From the NCBI GenBank assembly GCA_902490325.1, contig CABUDJ010000031.1, positions 1 through 21,662 of the forward strand: a DNA stretch of 21,662 nt, in the 5' to 3' direction. This document shows positions 9,680 to 16,150 of the stretch, piece after piece. Both the position numbers and the translations under genes were made by a program. Under the pieces are notes generated by a model. The model was not told the origin of the DNA, did no database searches, and saw only the letters and a program-made list of their open reading frames with translations. This DNA comes from an uncultured Collinsella sp. (GTDB lineage Bacteria; Actinomycetota; Coriobacteriia; Coriobacteriales; Coriobacteriaceae). Positions within the stretch are counted from its first letter, which is position 1. The number at the start of each line of letters is the position of its first letter.

Positions 9680-11008
9680 TTAGCTCTGAGCTCGCACGCG
9701 AGCGGCGCCGAGTTCGGTCAGATGGTATTTCTGGCCATGCTTGATGACCAAGCCGGCCTGCGCCAAGTCATTGAGCGTGCGTGACCAAGTGGGGGCCGAG
9801 TTTCCAAACGTCCTCGCCAGATCGGTTGCACCGCACGCTTGATTTTGCGCCAGATAGCCCAGCGCGGCGTTGCCGCGATCGCTTACGAACACGTCCGGTT
9901 GTGGCTGTGCATACTGATTTGCCGCATTAGGATACATCATTTGAGCTGCTGGTTGTTGAGAACTCTGCATGGGTGGCATCTGCTGTTGAAAACTTTGCGG
10001 CCACTGTTGGTAAGGCTGCGCCGGTGCCTGCTGTGCCCAGGGGTTGTACTGTTGCTGGGGCATCTGCTGGTACGGCTGCTGGTATCCCTGCGGGTACTGT
10101 TGCGGATACTGCTGGGCGTACCCGTGCCCCTGCTGCGGTACTTGTTGATATGGATACCCTTGCGGGTACGGCTGATAACCCATTTGCTGGCCGCCCGGCA
10201 TGCCTGTCGATTGTTGGACGGCGACATCCTGGTCTGTCGGAGGCATTCCCTCTGGAGTGTTTGGAGGCACCGGCATCGACATCGCCTGGAACCCCTGCGC
10301 GGGGAGCATCCCAGACTGCTGCATCTGTGCCATGGGCGGCTGTGTAAAAGCTCCCGGCAGGGGATAGACTGTCTGCTCGGTCTCGGGTCGCACGGCAGCG
10401 CCGCGTCCGCCGGCGCGTTCGATTTCCTGCACGCGTTTAGGGTTCAGGCTTACCGTAACCACGGTGCCGTTGCCCATGTTGTCCTCGATGGACACGGCCC
10501 CGCCGGCGTTTTCCAAATACTCCTGCACCATGGGAAACCCTGCTCCGGTTCCACGGATATAGCGCTTCATCTTGCTGTTTGCGCTGGTAACGCCAAAGTC
10601 GAAAGCGCGCTCCTTGTCGTCGATGCCGGGCCCCTGATCGGCAAAGCGGATGGTGTCTCCGCCGTCCAGAATCGAGATGATGGGCTCGGCAAAGTGTGCG
10701 TGGATAAAGTTTTCGACAATCTCACGGATGACCATGAGCGAGATATGGCCACCTTGTTCTTTCATGCACTGGTAGACGGTGTTGGTCGTCTCTTCCAAAT
10801 ACGTGCGGACATCTTGCGGATCAATGACGATCACACGCGGTGTCGACAGCATGTCGTCATAGACGGCGATGCGCGCGGCGTACATGGCTTTTGGCGCCTG
10901 CGTGGTCGTCTGCTCGCCTTCCTTACGCTCTTCGCGCACGCCGGTGATGTGCTCGTTGTCGGGTGCCGGGTCTCCGGAATCGACCATGGTGTAAAAGTCG
11001 TCAGACAT
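9680..11008 (-). CDS. GHKL (SpoIIAB-like) ATPase with winged-helix tail, upstream of dnaA
   Basis: I cannot assign a gene name. The 442-residue protein has three parts. Residues about 45-190 form a HATPase_c domain: N-box REIVENFIHAH at 95-105, G1 DQGPGID at 124-130, G2 GTGAGFPMV at 153-161 and GNGT at 179-182. The order resembles the SpoIIAB anti-sigma family more than a full histidine kinase, because no phospho-acceptor helix is evident. Residues about 215-370 are a Pro/Gln/Tyr/Met-rich low-complexity linker. Residues about 377-440 look like a winged helix, with GYLAQNQACGATDLARTFG, a recognition-helix candidate and a wing at IKHGQKYHL. The start is ATG with a weak ribosome-binding site. 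dnaA follows 15 bp downstream and box-like DNA lies upstream. No signal peptide or membrane segment is seen, so it is probably cytoplasmic. A role in controlling dnaA or the origin is inference from context. Confidence 0.8.
   Translation of the reverse strand: MSDDFYTMVDSGDPAPDNEHITGVREERKEGEQTTTQAPKAMYAARIAVYDDMLSTPRVIVIDPQDVRTYLEETTNTVYQCMKEQGGHISLMVIREIVENFIHAHFAEPIISILDGGDTIRFADQGPGIDDKERAFDFGVTSANSKMKRYIRGTGAGFPMVQEYLENAGGAVSIEDNMGNGTVVTVSLNPKRVQEIERAGGRGAAVRPETEQTVYPLPGAFTQPPMAQMQQSGMLPAQGFQAMSMPVPPNTPEGMPPTDQDVAVQQSTGMPGGQQMGYQPYPQGYPYQQVPQQGHGYAQQYPQQYPQGYQQPYQQMPQQQYNPWAQQAPAQPYQQWPQSFQQQMPPMQSSQQPAAQMMYPNAANQYAQPQPDVFVSDRGNAALGYLAQNQACGATDLARTFGNSAPTWSRTLNDLAQAGLVIKHGQKYHLTELGAARVRAQS
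9899..10366 (-). repeat. Pro/Gln/Tyr-rich low-complexity coding repeat
   Basis: This segment encodes residues about 215-370 of the ATPase gene. Short units of the type YPQQ, YPQGYQQ and PYQQMPQQ recur, and at DNA level ccctgcgggtactg near 10087 resembles cccttgcgggtacgg near 10157. The composition is prion-like or disordered. Slippage between units could vary its length among strains. Confidence 0.75.
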
Positions 11009-11090
11009 GCCGCTCGCAATCTTTCAAAAGGTTTCGAACAAATAGTAGCTCACCGTGCAATGTTTCTCATCTTTCGACAACTTTTCAAAA

Positions 11091-11103
11091 CCTGTTGAAA
11101 ACT
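11091..11103 (-). promoter_or_regulatory. DnaA box, copy 2 of the 13-mer
   Basis: CCTGTTGAAAACT is the reverse complement of the site at 7914-7926. It is preceded by TTTTCAAAA at 11082-11090, forming an inverted pair with an 11 bp pitch. Confidence 0.65.
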
Positions 11104-11122
11104 TTGGAAAACGGACGAAAAG

Positions 11123-11131
11123 TTCTCAACA
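11123..11131 (+). promoter_or_regulatory. DnaA-box-like site
   Basis: TTCTCAACA differs from TTTTCAACA at one base. It lies between the two exact copies of this cluster. Confidence 0.4.
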
Positions 11132-11143
11132 TTGCCAACATGA

Positions 11144-11156
11144 CCTGTTGAAAACT
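11144..11156 (-). promoter_or_regulatory. DnaA box, copy 3 of the 13-mer
   Basis: CCTGTTGAAAACT is repeated exactly 53 bp from copy 2, about five helical turns, in the same orientation. Confidence 0.65.
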
Positions 11157-11251
11157 CGATGAAATATCGTGAAAAGTTGCCATGCACCGCTAAATCGAGG
11201 TCGGCTTATGGGGGAACCGTGTGAACTGCGCAACCTTTTACCTTTGATTTC

Positions 11252-11281
11252 TTGACATTTGAACATTGATTTCCCTACAAT
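11252..11281 (+). promoter_or_regulatory. Promoter of rpmH
   Basis: A consensus -35 TTGACA (11252-11257) and a near-consensus -10 TACAAT (11276-11281) are separated by 18 bp. Transcription should start near 11288, giving a leader of about 66 bases before rpmH. It fits the main vegetative sigma factor and probably drives rpmH, rnpA, yidD and yidC. Confidence 0.85.
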
Positions 11282-11307
11282 CTTCAAGCTCACGTGTCTA
11301 TATCTGC

Positions 11308-11325
11308 GTCCGCGCCCCCGCGGAC
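11308..11325 (+). other. GC-rich hairpin in the rpmH leader
   Basis: GTCCGCG and CGCGGAC form a perfect 7 bp stem with a CCCC loop, 14 bp before the ribosome-binding site. No T run follows, so it is not a simple terminator. It may stabilise or regulate the message; no function can be shown. Confidence 0.45.
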
Positions 11326-11353
11326 ACTCGAAATGCAGCAGGAGGAACTTAAG

Positions 11354-11488
11354 ATGAAGCGTACGTATCAGCCTAATAAGCGTAAGCGTGCCAAGACCCA
11401 TGGCTTCCGTGCCCGTATGGCCACTAAGGGTGGTCGTGCCGTGCTCGCCCGTCGTCGCGCCAAGGGCCGCAAGCGTCTCACTGTCTAG
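11354..11488 (+). CDS. rpmH: 50S ribosomal protein L34
   Basis: This 44-residue, very basic protein begins [18 protein letters not shown] and ends in GRKRLTV, matching L34 of the large ribosomal subunit over its full length. I chose the ATG at 11354 because AGGAGGA sits eight bases upstream and the protein then has the standard family start. An in-frame ATG at 11294 would add 20 unrelated residues. A strong promoter lies about 75 bp upstream. rnpA follows 20 bp after the stop, the classic rpmH-rnpA pair next to the origin. Confidence 0.97.
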   Translation: MKRTYQPNKRKRAKTHGFRARMATKGGRAVLARRRAKGRKRLTV

Positions 11489-11508
11489 CAGCGATACACA
11501 CATCTCGC

Positions 11509-11847
11509 ATGAAGACTATTAAGTCTCGGCAAGATTTCGAGCATGTGTTCAGTCAGGGGCGTCGTTTCAATCACCCTCTGATTCGAATGACCATATGTGA
11601 ATCGGTTGGCGAAGGCGACTCCGGAAGGGTCGCCTTCGTTGGTGCTAAACGGCTCGGTTGTGCTGTCGTGCGCAACCGTTCTAAGCGTGTGATGCGCGAG
11701 GCCGCCCGCAGCTGTGGATTTCCCGTTGCGGGTTATGACATCATCTTGTTCGCAACTCCCAAGACGAGGGTTTCCTCGCCGCAGGAGATGGACAATGCAT
11801 TGCGTTCGCTTATGAAACGCGCCGGCGTTGCCGGGGAGGAGCGATGA
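11509..11847 (+). CDS. rnpA: Ribonuclease P protein component
   Basis: RnpA is the protein cofactor of RNase P, which removes 5' leaders from tRNA precursors. The 112-residue protein starts MKTIKSRQDFEHVFSQGRRF and carries the family motif RNRSKRVMREA at about 56-66, which contacts the catalytic RNA. The start ATG has no strong ribosome-binding site, so expression probably depends on the rpmH transcript. The stop overlaps the yidD start in an ATGA arrangement, pointing to translational coupling. Confidence 0.95.
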   Translation: MKTIKSRQDFEHVFSQGRRFNHPLIRMTICESVGEGDSGRVAFVGAKRLGCAVVRNRSKRVMREAARSCGFPVAGYDIILFATPKTRVSSPQEMDNALRSLMKRAGVAGEER

Positions 11848-12068
11848 GCAATCACGTTTTGCGACGTGTTGCCATCGCTCCTATTCGCATATATCAACAG
11901 GTTATTTCGCCCTTATTGCCTGACGCCTGCATTTATTACCCAACGTGCTCGCAATACGCCGTCCAGGCGATTGAGAAGTACGGTGTTTTGAGAGGCTGCT
12001 GGCTTGCCGTGAGGCGCATCGCTCGCTGCAATCCCCTGCACGTCGGCGGTTATGACCCTGTGCCCTAG
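11844..12068 (+). CDS. yidD: Membrane protein insertion efficiency factor YidD
   Basis: YidD is a small membrane-associated protein that helps YidC-dependent insertion. The 74-residue sequence has the family core ISPLLPDACIYYPTCSQYA, with its cysteines in the usual positions, then AIEKYGVLRGCWLAVRRIARCNP and HVGGYDPVP at the end. It starts at the ATGA overlap with rnpA, with GGGGAGGA upstream. It lies 29 bp before yidC, the usual order. Confidence 0.95.
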   Translation: MSNHVLRRVAIAPIRIYQQVISPLLPDACIYYPTCSQYAVQAIEKYGVLRGCWLAVRRIARCNPLHVGGYDPVP

Positions 12069-12097
12069 CGGGCACTCGCTATCGGAGGAAAACTTAC

Positions 12098-12868
12098 ATG
12101 TGGGATTGGATCGTTAACATCCTTTTCGAGCTGCTCAAGCTCATCCAGACCTTTGCGGTCGACTGGGGCCTGTCCATCATCATCCTGGTGGTCATCATCC
12201 GTCTGCTGCTGACGCCGCTTATGCTCAAGTCGACTAAGTCGACGGCACGCATGCAGGTGCTGCAGCCCAAGATGCTCGAGATCCAGGAGCGCTATGCCGA
12301 CGATCCCCAGCGTCAGGCTGAGGAGATGCAGAAGTTCTACAGCGAGAACAAGTTCAACCCGATGGCTGGTTGTCTGCCGCTGTTGATTCAGATGCCTGTC
12401 CTGTTCGCCCTATTTACGCTGCTGCGTAACCTGCCGCAGTACTTTGACGAGGGCACGTTCTCGTTCTTCAACATTCTGCCCGACCTGACCACGACGCCGA
12501 GCGCTTCCTTTGCCGATGGCTTTTTGGTTGCACTGCCTGCGCTGGTCTGCCTGATCCTGTTTGCCGTCCTGACCCTGATTCCGCAGCTGTACATGTCGCG
12601 TAACCAGACCGGTCAGCAGGCCCAGAGCATGCGCATGATGGCCGTTGTTATGACCGTCATGATGCTCTGGATGGGCTGGAGCCTGCCCGTCGGCGTCCTG
12701 CTCTATTACGATGTATCTTCTGCTTGGCAGGTTATCCAGCAGATCTTCGTGACGCAGAAGGTTATCGACAAGGCCAAGGCCGATGAGGAGGAGCGTCTTA
12801 AGAACGCCCCGCTGCAGGTCGAGGTCACGCGCCGCGAGAAGAAGCCGCGTCCGCACAAGAAGAAGTAG
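12098..12868 (+). CDS. yidC: Membrane protein insertase YidC
   Basis: YidC inserts and folds inner-membrane proteins, alone or with SecYEG. The 256-residue form lacks the large periplasmic domain of E. coli YidC and has no lipoprotein signal cysteine. Five hydrophobic segments are seen at about 24-42, 91-109, 141-161, 178-194 and 195-215. The first carries the conserved hydrophilic-groove arginine (R35 in VIIRLLLTP). The loop after it (about 44-90) is the charged hairpin QPKMLEIQERYADDP, and GCLPLLIQMPVLFALF begins the second segment. The C terminus is strongly basic (RREKKPRPHKKK), as in insertases that contact ribosomes. The start ATG has GGAGGAAAA upstream. Confidence 0.96.
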   Translation: MWDWIVNILFELLKLIQTFAVDWGLSIIILVVIIRLLLTPLMLKSTKSTARMQVLQPKMLEIQERYADDPQRQAEEMQKFYSENKFNPMAGCLPLLIQMPVLFALFTLLRNLPQYFDEGTFSFFNILPDLTTTPSASFADGFLVALPALVCLILFAVLTLIPQLYMSRNQTGQQAQSMRMMAVVMTVMMLWMGWSLPVGVLLYYDVSSAWQVIQQIFVTQKVIDKAKADEEERLKNAPLQVEVTRREKKPRPHKKK

Positions 12869-12886
12869 TCGGGATATCAATCTTAT

Positions 12887-12898
12887 TTAGGTACCTAA
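12887..12898. repeat. 12-bp palindrome TTAGGTACCTAA, copy 1
   Basis: This perfect palindrome lies between yidC and jag. The same 12 bases plus one more (C) recur at 16391-16403, after the parAB operon. Both are at gene ends. A chance repeat of this length is possible in a window of this size. Confidence 0.35.
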
Positions 12899-12913
12899 CT
12901 TTTGGAGTACGTT

Positions 12914-13483
12914 ATGTCTGAAGAGATCATCGAGGATATGCTTGAGGAGGTTGCCCCGCAGGTTGCGGGCGATTATCCCGAGATTGCACAGCGCTACAAG
13001 GCTGGTGAAGAGCTGACTGATGAGGAGCTTGACACCATTGCCGATGTTGCGATTTCTATTCTGCGTTCCATCCTTTCGCACTTCGATGCCGCCAACTCTC
13101 CTATCGATGAGTATGAGGGCGATGAGGGCGAGCTGATTCTGGACGTAACGGCTCCTGACCTTGCTGTTCTCATTGGTCGTCACGGTCGTACGCTTGATGC
13201 CCTTCAGGTCATGTTCTCGCTTCTGGTGAGCCGTAAACTTGGCTTTAGGTATCCCGTTGTGGTGGACGTTGAGGGATATAAGAGCCGCCGTCAAGACAAG
13301 GTCGCATCCATGGCTCAGTCTGCTGCCGAGCGTGCCATCCGCACTCATAAGAGTGTTTCGCTTCCGCCCATGAATGCCTACGAGCGTCGACTGGTTCACA
13401 TTGCACTTCGTGGCAATGATGCCGTCGATACTCATTCTGAGGGTTCTGACCCTGATCGCCATGTGGTGATTGTTGCTCGATAA
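12914..13483 (+). CDS. jag: KH-R3H RNA-binding protein Jag/KhpB
   Basis: The protein has about 189 residues. The N-terminal part is acidic. A KH-type segment carries LIGRHGRTLDALQ, with the GxxG loop GRHG, followed by strand PVVVDVEGYKSRR. The R3H domain is PPMNAYERRLVHIALRG, leading into DRHVVIVAR at the end. In Firmicutes the homologue (KhpB/EloR) binds RNA and affects cell elongation. Here the role is inferred. The N-terminal jag_N domain of many Firmicutes proteins is not evident. I chose the ATG at 12914, which has GGAG six bases upstream, over an in-frame TTG at 12902. It follows yidC by 45 bp and is closed by a strong terminator. Confidence 0.93.
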   Translation: MSEEIIEDMLEEVAPQVAGDYPEIAQRYKAGEELTDEELDTIADVAISILRSILSHFDAANSPIDEYEGDEGELILDVTAPDLAVLIGRHGRTLDALQVMFSLLVSRKLGFRYPVVVDVEGYKSRRQDKVASMAQSAAERAIRTHKSVSLPPMNAYERRLVHIALRGNDAVDTHSEGSDPDRHVVIVAR

Positions 13484-13501
13484 TCTTCTCGAGCTTATGC
13501 T

Positions 13502-13533
13502 AAGGGGACGTGGTTTCCACGTCCCCTTTTTTT
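13502..13533 (+). terminator. Rho-independent terminator after jag
   Basis: AAGGGGACGTGG and CCACGTCCCCTT form a perfect 12 bp stem with a three-base loop, followed by five T. It ends the rpmH-to-jag operon and separates it from rsmG. Confidence 0.95.
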
Positions 13534-13579
13534 GTCAAAAGTTCTCGATACACTGATTTTTGTCAGAAAGGAGCTTTCG

Positions 13580-14317
13580 TTGTTAGTACTTACTGATCAG
13601 CAGGCTGACGAGATGTTGAGTCGTCTAACTTCCTATTGCAAAGAGTATTCCTTGAGCGTAACTGATGTTGAGCTGAGGAAATGTATTCAGCATTTGGATT
13701 TGGTTCTAGAAACAAATAAGACAACCAATCTCACCCGTATTCTTAACGTAGAAGATGCTGCAGTACTTCATATCCTCGACTCACTTGTTTTGCTCCCCTA
13801 TATCAACAAGGCTCCTGAGGGAGCTTTGCTCGATATGGGAACAGGTGCGGGCTTCCCTGGTATTCCATTAACCATAACCACGCATCGTAAAGCTACTTAT
13901 ATTGACTCTGTTGGCAAGAAGGTTGATGCGGTTAATTCCTTTGTCCATGCTCTTGGATTGAAACATGCTCATGCGGTTCATGATCGTCTTGAAGAATATG
14001 CTCGAAGCCATAAGAAGCAGTTCTCTGTTGTAACCGCCCGCGCACTGGCCCCTCTACCGATTCTTGTTGAGTATGCGGCTCCGTATCTGAAGGATGGAGG
14101 GCTATTTGTTATAACCAAGGGCAATCCTTCGGATGAGGAGCTTGCTTCCGGCATGTCAGCAGCTAAGATTTGCGGCTTCACTTTGCTTCTGAATGACGCA
14201 ATTGATTTGCCTGAAGGCTTGGGTCACAGGGAGTTCATTGTTCTTAAGAAGAGTCATCCAGCATCTGTCTCATTGCCTCGTGCAAATGGCGTGGCAAAGA
14301 AGAATCCGCTTGCCTAG
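13580..14317 (+). CDS. rsmG: 16S rRNA (guanine-N7) methyltransferase RsmG
   Basis: RsmG (GidB) adds a methyl group at N7 of G527 of 16S rRNA using SAM. The SAM-binding motif LLDMGTGAGFPGIPL is at about 83-97. Upstream are the family segments TNKTTNLTRI and VLHILDSLVLLPY. I place the start at the TTG at 13580, giving about 245 residues, because AGAAAGGAG lies six bases upstream. A longer reading frame from TTG 13532 would begin inside the terminator. The gene is visibly AT-richer than gyr or yidC: two sampled 60-base lines have about 35% and 43% GC. Three parS sites follow directly after the stop. Confidence 0.93.
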   Translation: MLVLTDQQADEMLSRLTSYCKEYSLSVTDVELRKCIQHLDLVLETNKTTNLTRILNVEDAAVLHILDSLVLLPYINKAPEGALLDMGTGAGFPGIPLTITTHRKATYIDSVGKKVDAVNSFVHALGLKHAHAVHDRLEEYARSHKKQFSVVTARALAPLPILVEYAAPYLKDGGLFVITKGNPSDEELASGMSAAKICGFTLLLNDAIDLPEGLGHREFIVLKKSHPASVSLPRANGVAKKNPLA

Positions 14318-14318
14318 A

Positions 14319-14334
14319 TGTTTCACGTGAAACA
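14319..14334. promoter_or_regulatory. parS: parS site 1 (perfect)
   Basis: TGTTTCACGTGAAACA is the exact 16 bp palindromic consensus bound by chromosomal ParB/Spo0J. It begins two bases after the rsmG stop. Confidence 0.97.
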
Positions 14335-14357
14335 TAATGGATACTAACAACTTGCAG

Positions 14358-14373
14358 TGTTTCACGTGAAACA
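14358..14373. promoter_or_regulatory. parS: parS site 2 (perfect)
   Basis: An exact copy of the 16 bp parS palindrome, starting exactly 39 bp after site 1. Confidence 0.97.
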
Positions 14374-14396
14374 TGGCGGTTGATATCGATTCGGAA

Positions 14397-14412
14397 TGTT
14401 TCACGTGAAACA
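14397..14412. promoter_or_regulatory. parS: parS site 3 (perfect)
   Basis: An exact copy of the 16 bp parS palindrome, again 39 bp after the previous one and 39 bp before the parA start. It probably overlaps or adjoins the parA promoter, so ParB could repress its own operon. Confidence 0.97.
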
Positions 14413-14451
14413 TCCTCCGTTTGACAGCTTTAATACACACCAGGAGGGACC

Positions 14452-15252
14452 GTGGGATTTCGCGACGTTAAGCGTTCTAAGAGCGCAAAAGACACGCGTA
14501 TCATTGCAATCATCAATCAAAAAGGCGGCGTCGGTAAGTCAACGACGGCTGTAAACCTTGCAGCAGCACTGGGTGAGCAGGGTCGTAAGACACTGATTGT
14601 CGATTTTGATCCGCAGGGAAACAGCACCAGTGGATTCGGAATTGAAAAAGAAGACCTTGATCACTGCATCTATGATGCATTGTTGAATGATGTGCCGGCA
14701 GAATCGCTTGTTCTTGATACAAATTGTAAAAAGGTATTCGTTATTCCGGCTACAATTCAACTTGCAGGCGCGGAAATTGAGCTCGTAAGCGCAATTGCTC
14801 GTGAAACCCGCCTCAAAGATTTGCTTGAGCCGATTCAGGACGAGTTTGACTTTATTTTCATTGACTGTCCTCCTTCGCTCGGCCTGCTTACTATCAACGC
14901 TTTGACCGCAGCAGACAGCGTTTTGATTCCGATCCAGTGCGAATATTACGCACTCGAGGGCGTTACGAAGCTGCTTGAGTCAATGAAGATGGTCAAATCA
15001 CGGCTGAACAAGGGCTTAGACACCTATGGTGTGCTTATGACCATGTATGACTCGCGTACTTCACTATCGAATCAGGTTGTTGAGGAGGTTCAATCGTACT
15101 TTGGTGATAAGGCGTTTAAGACGCTAATCCCCCGTACGGTTAAAATCTCCGAAGCTCCGTCTTTTGGAGAACCGGTAATTACCTATGCACCTCAAAATAA
15201 GGGTGCAAAAGCATATATGAACCTTGCAAAAGAGGTGATCAAGCGTGCCTAG
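14452..15252 (+). CDS. parA: Chromosome partitioning ATPase ParA (Soj)
   Basis: ParA is a Walker-type ATPase that moves ParB-parS complexes along the nucleoid and, in several bacteria, acts on DnaA. The 266-residue protein carries the deviant Walker A KGGVGKST at 24-31, DFDPQGN at 51-57 and FIDCPPSLGLLTINAL near 134-149, all in the usual order. A basic segment of about 14 residues (MGFRDVKRSKSAKD) precedes the first strand. The start is GTG with AGGAGG upstream. Three parS sites lie in the 134 bp before it. It overlaps parB by 8 bp, so the two are coupled. Sampled GC is low (about 33% in one 60-base line). Confidence 0.96.
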   Translation: MGFRDVKRSKSAKDTRIIAIINQKGGVGKSTTAVNLAAALGEQGRKTLIVDFDPQGNSTSGFGIEKEDLDHCIYDALLNDVPAESLVLDTNCKKVFVIPATIQLAGAEIELVSAIARETRLKDLLEPIQDEFDFIFIDCPPSLGLLTINALTAADSVLIPIQCEYYALEGVTKLLESMKMVKSRLNKGLDTYGVLMTMYDSRTSLSNQVVEEVQSYFGDKAFKTLIPRTVKISEAPSFGEPVITYAPQNKGAKAYMNLAKEVIKRA

Positions 15253-16150
15253 TGTAAAGAAACGTGGCGGATTGGGACGTGGACTCAATGCTTTGGTCTC
15301 AGAGGCCGAGTATGAGACCGGCGGTTCGGCTGCATCGGCTTCAAATGCCGCATCTGAAACAAAACTACCTATTGAGGATATCGTTCCCAACCCTAATCAG
15401 CCGCGAATTCACTTTAACGAAACTGAACTTCGCGAGTTGAGCGAGTCAATCCAAGAACATGGCGTTTTGCAACCGCTTTTGGTTCGCAAGCATGGAAACG
15501 GCTATGAGATCATCGCTGGTGAGCGTCGTTACCAGGCGTCAAAGCTTGCTGGCCTTGAAGAATTGCCAGTCATCATTAAAGAGGTAAATGATGAAGAGAT
15601 GCTGGCTCTTGCTCTTATCGAAAACCTTCAGCGTTCTGATCTGAATCCCGTCGAAGAGGCTAAGGGCTATCGCCAACTCATTGATGCCAGCGGGATGACC
15701 CAGGAGGCATTGTCGAAGGCAGTAAGCAAGTCACGCTCTGCAATTACAAACTCGCTGCGTCTTCTCGATCTCCCCGAAGTAGTTCAGCAGATGATTTTTG
15801 AGGGCAAACTTACTGCTGGTCATGCACGTGCGATTCTTGCAGTTCCCTATGAGGACGCGCGTATTCGACTTGCAGAGAAAGTTGTTACAGAGGGCCTTTC
15901 CGTAAGAGCGACAGAAAATCTTGCTCCGTTGTTTTCTGCCGGAGAGACACCTAAGACGCCGAGGCCTGCAACGCCTCAGTCTTTTAAAAAGGCTGCCCGC
16001 GTGCTTCGTCAGGTTTTTAATACCAACGTGCGTGTGAAGAGCTCGCGTGGAAAGAATAAGATTGAGATTGAGTTTAAAGACGAGGAAGAGCTCTCTCGTA
16101 TTCTTGGCGAAATGATTCAGTTTGATCAAGGAGGCCAAGATGAGGAATAG
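15245..16150 (+). CDS. parB: Chromosome partitioning protein ParB (Spo0J)
   Basis: ParB binds parS, uses CTP to clamp and spread on DNA, and stimulates ParA. The 301-residue protein begins with the basic motif KKRGGLGRGLNAL (about 5-17), typical of the ParA-activating N terminus. The CTP-binding motif GERR is at 92-95 and ENLQR at 126-130. The helix-turn-helix MTQEALSKAVSKSRSAITN at about 151-169 reads parS. The C-terminal dimer domain follows from about 240. The start is GTG inside the parA 3' end, with AGAGGTG upstream. It overlaps the following small gene by 11 bp. Confidence 0.96.
   Translation: MPSVKKRGGLGRGLNALVSEAEYETGGSAASASNAASETKLPIEDIVPNPNQPRIHFNETELRELSESIQEHGVLQPLLVRKHGNGYEIIAGERRYQASKLAGLEELPVIIKEVNDEEMLALALIENLQRSDLNPVEEAKGYRQLIDASGMTQEALSKAVSKSRSAITNSLRLLDLPEVVQQMIFEGKLTAGHARAILAVPYEDARIRLAEKVVTEGLSVRATENLAPLFSAGETPKTPRPATPQSFKKAARVLRQVFNTNVRVKSSRGKNKIEIEFKDEEELSRILGEMIQFDQGGQDEE

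Larger units (their letters stand above)
11009..11230. other. oriC: Upstream DnaA-box cluster, second half of a bipartite oriC
   Basis: This is part of a 345 bp gap between the divergent ATPase gene and rpmH; the rest holds the rpmH promoter and leader. Two exact copies of TGTTGAAAA (minus-strand TTTTCAACA) lie at 11093-11101 and 11146-11154. Near matches are CTTTCGACA at 11071-11079, TTTTCAAAA at 11082-11090, TTTGGAAAA at 11103-11111 and TTCTCAACA at 11123-11131. The gap also coincides with the switch of gene direction. No AT-rich triplet array like the one near dnaN was seen. The promoter of the ATPase-dnaA operon must lie here. TACTAT at 11042-11047 (minus) is a possible -10, without a convincing -35. 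Confidence 0.65.

Noticed and set aside
9899..10366. Repeats as a CRISPR array or mobile element
   Set aside because: The repeats are short, irregular and in frame. They encode a Pro/Gln/Tyr-rich linker with no spacers.
11294..11353. Longer rpmH from ATG 11294
   Set aside because: It adds 20 residues absent from L34 and would put the strong AGGAGGA site inside the coding sequence.
13532..13579. Longer rsmG from TTG 13532
   Set aside because: It begins in the T run of the terminator and lacks a ribosome-binding site. The TTG at 13580 has a good one.
14421..14436. TTGACA at 14421 with TAATAC at 14431 as the parA promoter
   Set aside because: The gap between the two is only four bases, too short for a sigma-70-type promoter. 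TTTAAT at 14429 could be a -10 but its -35 region falls in parS site 3 and is poor.
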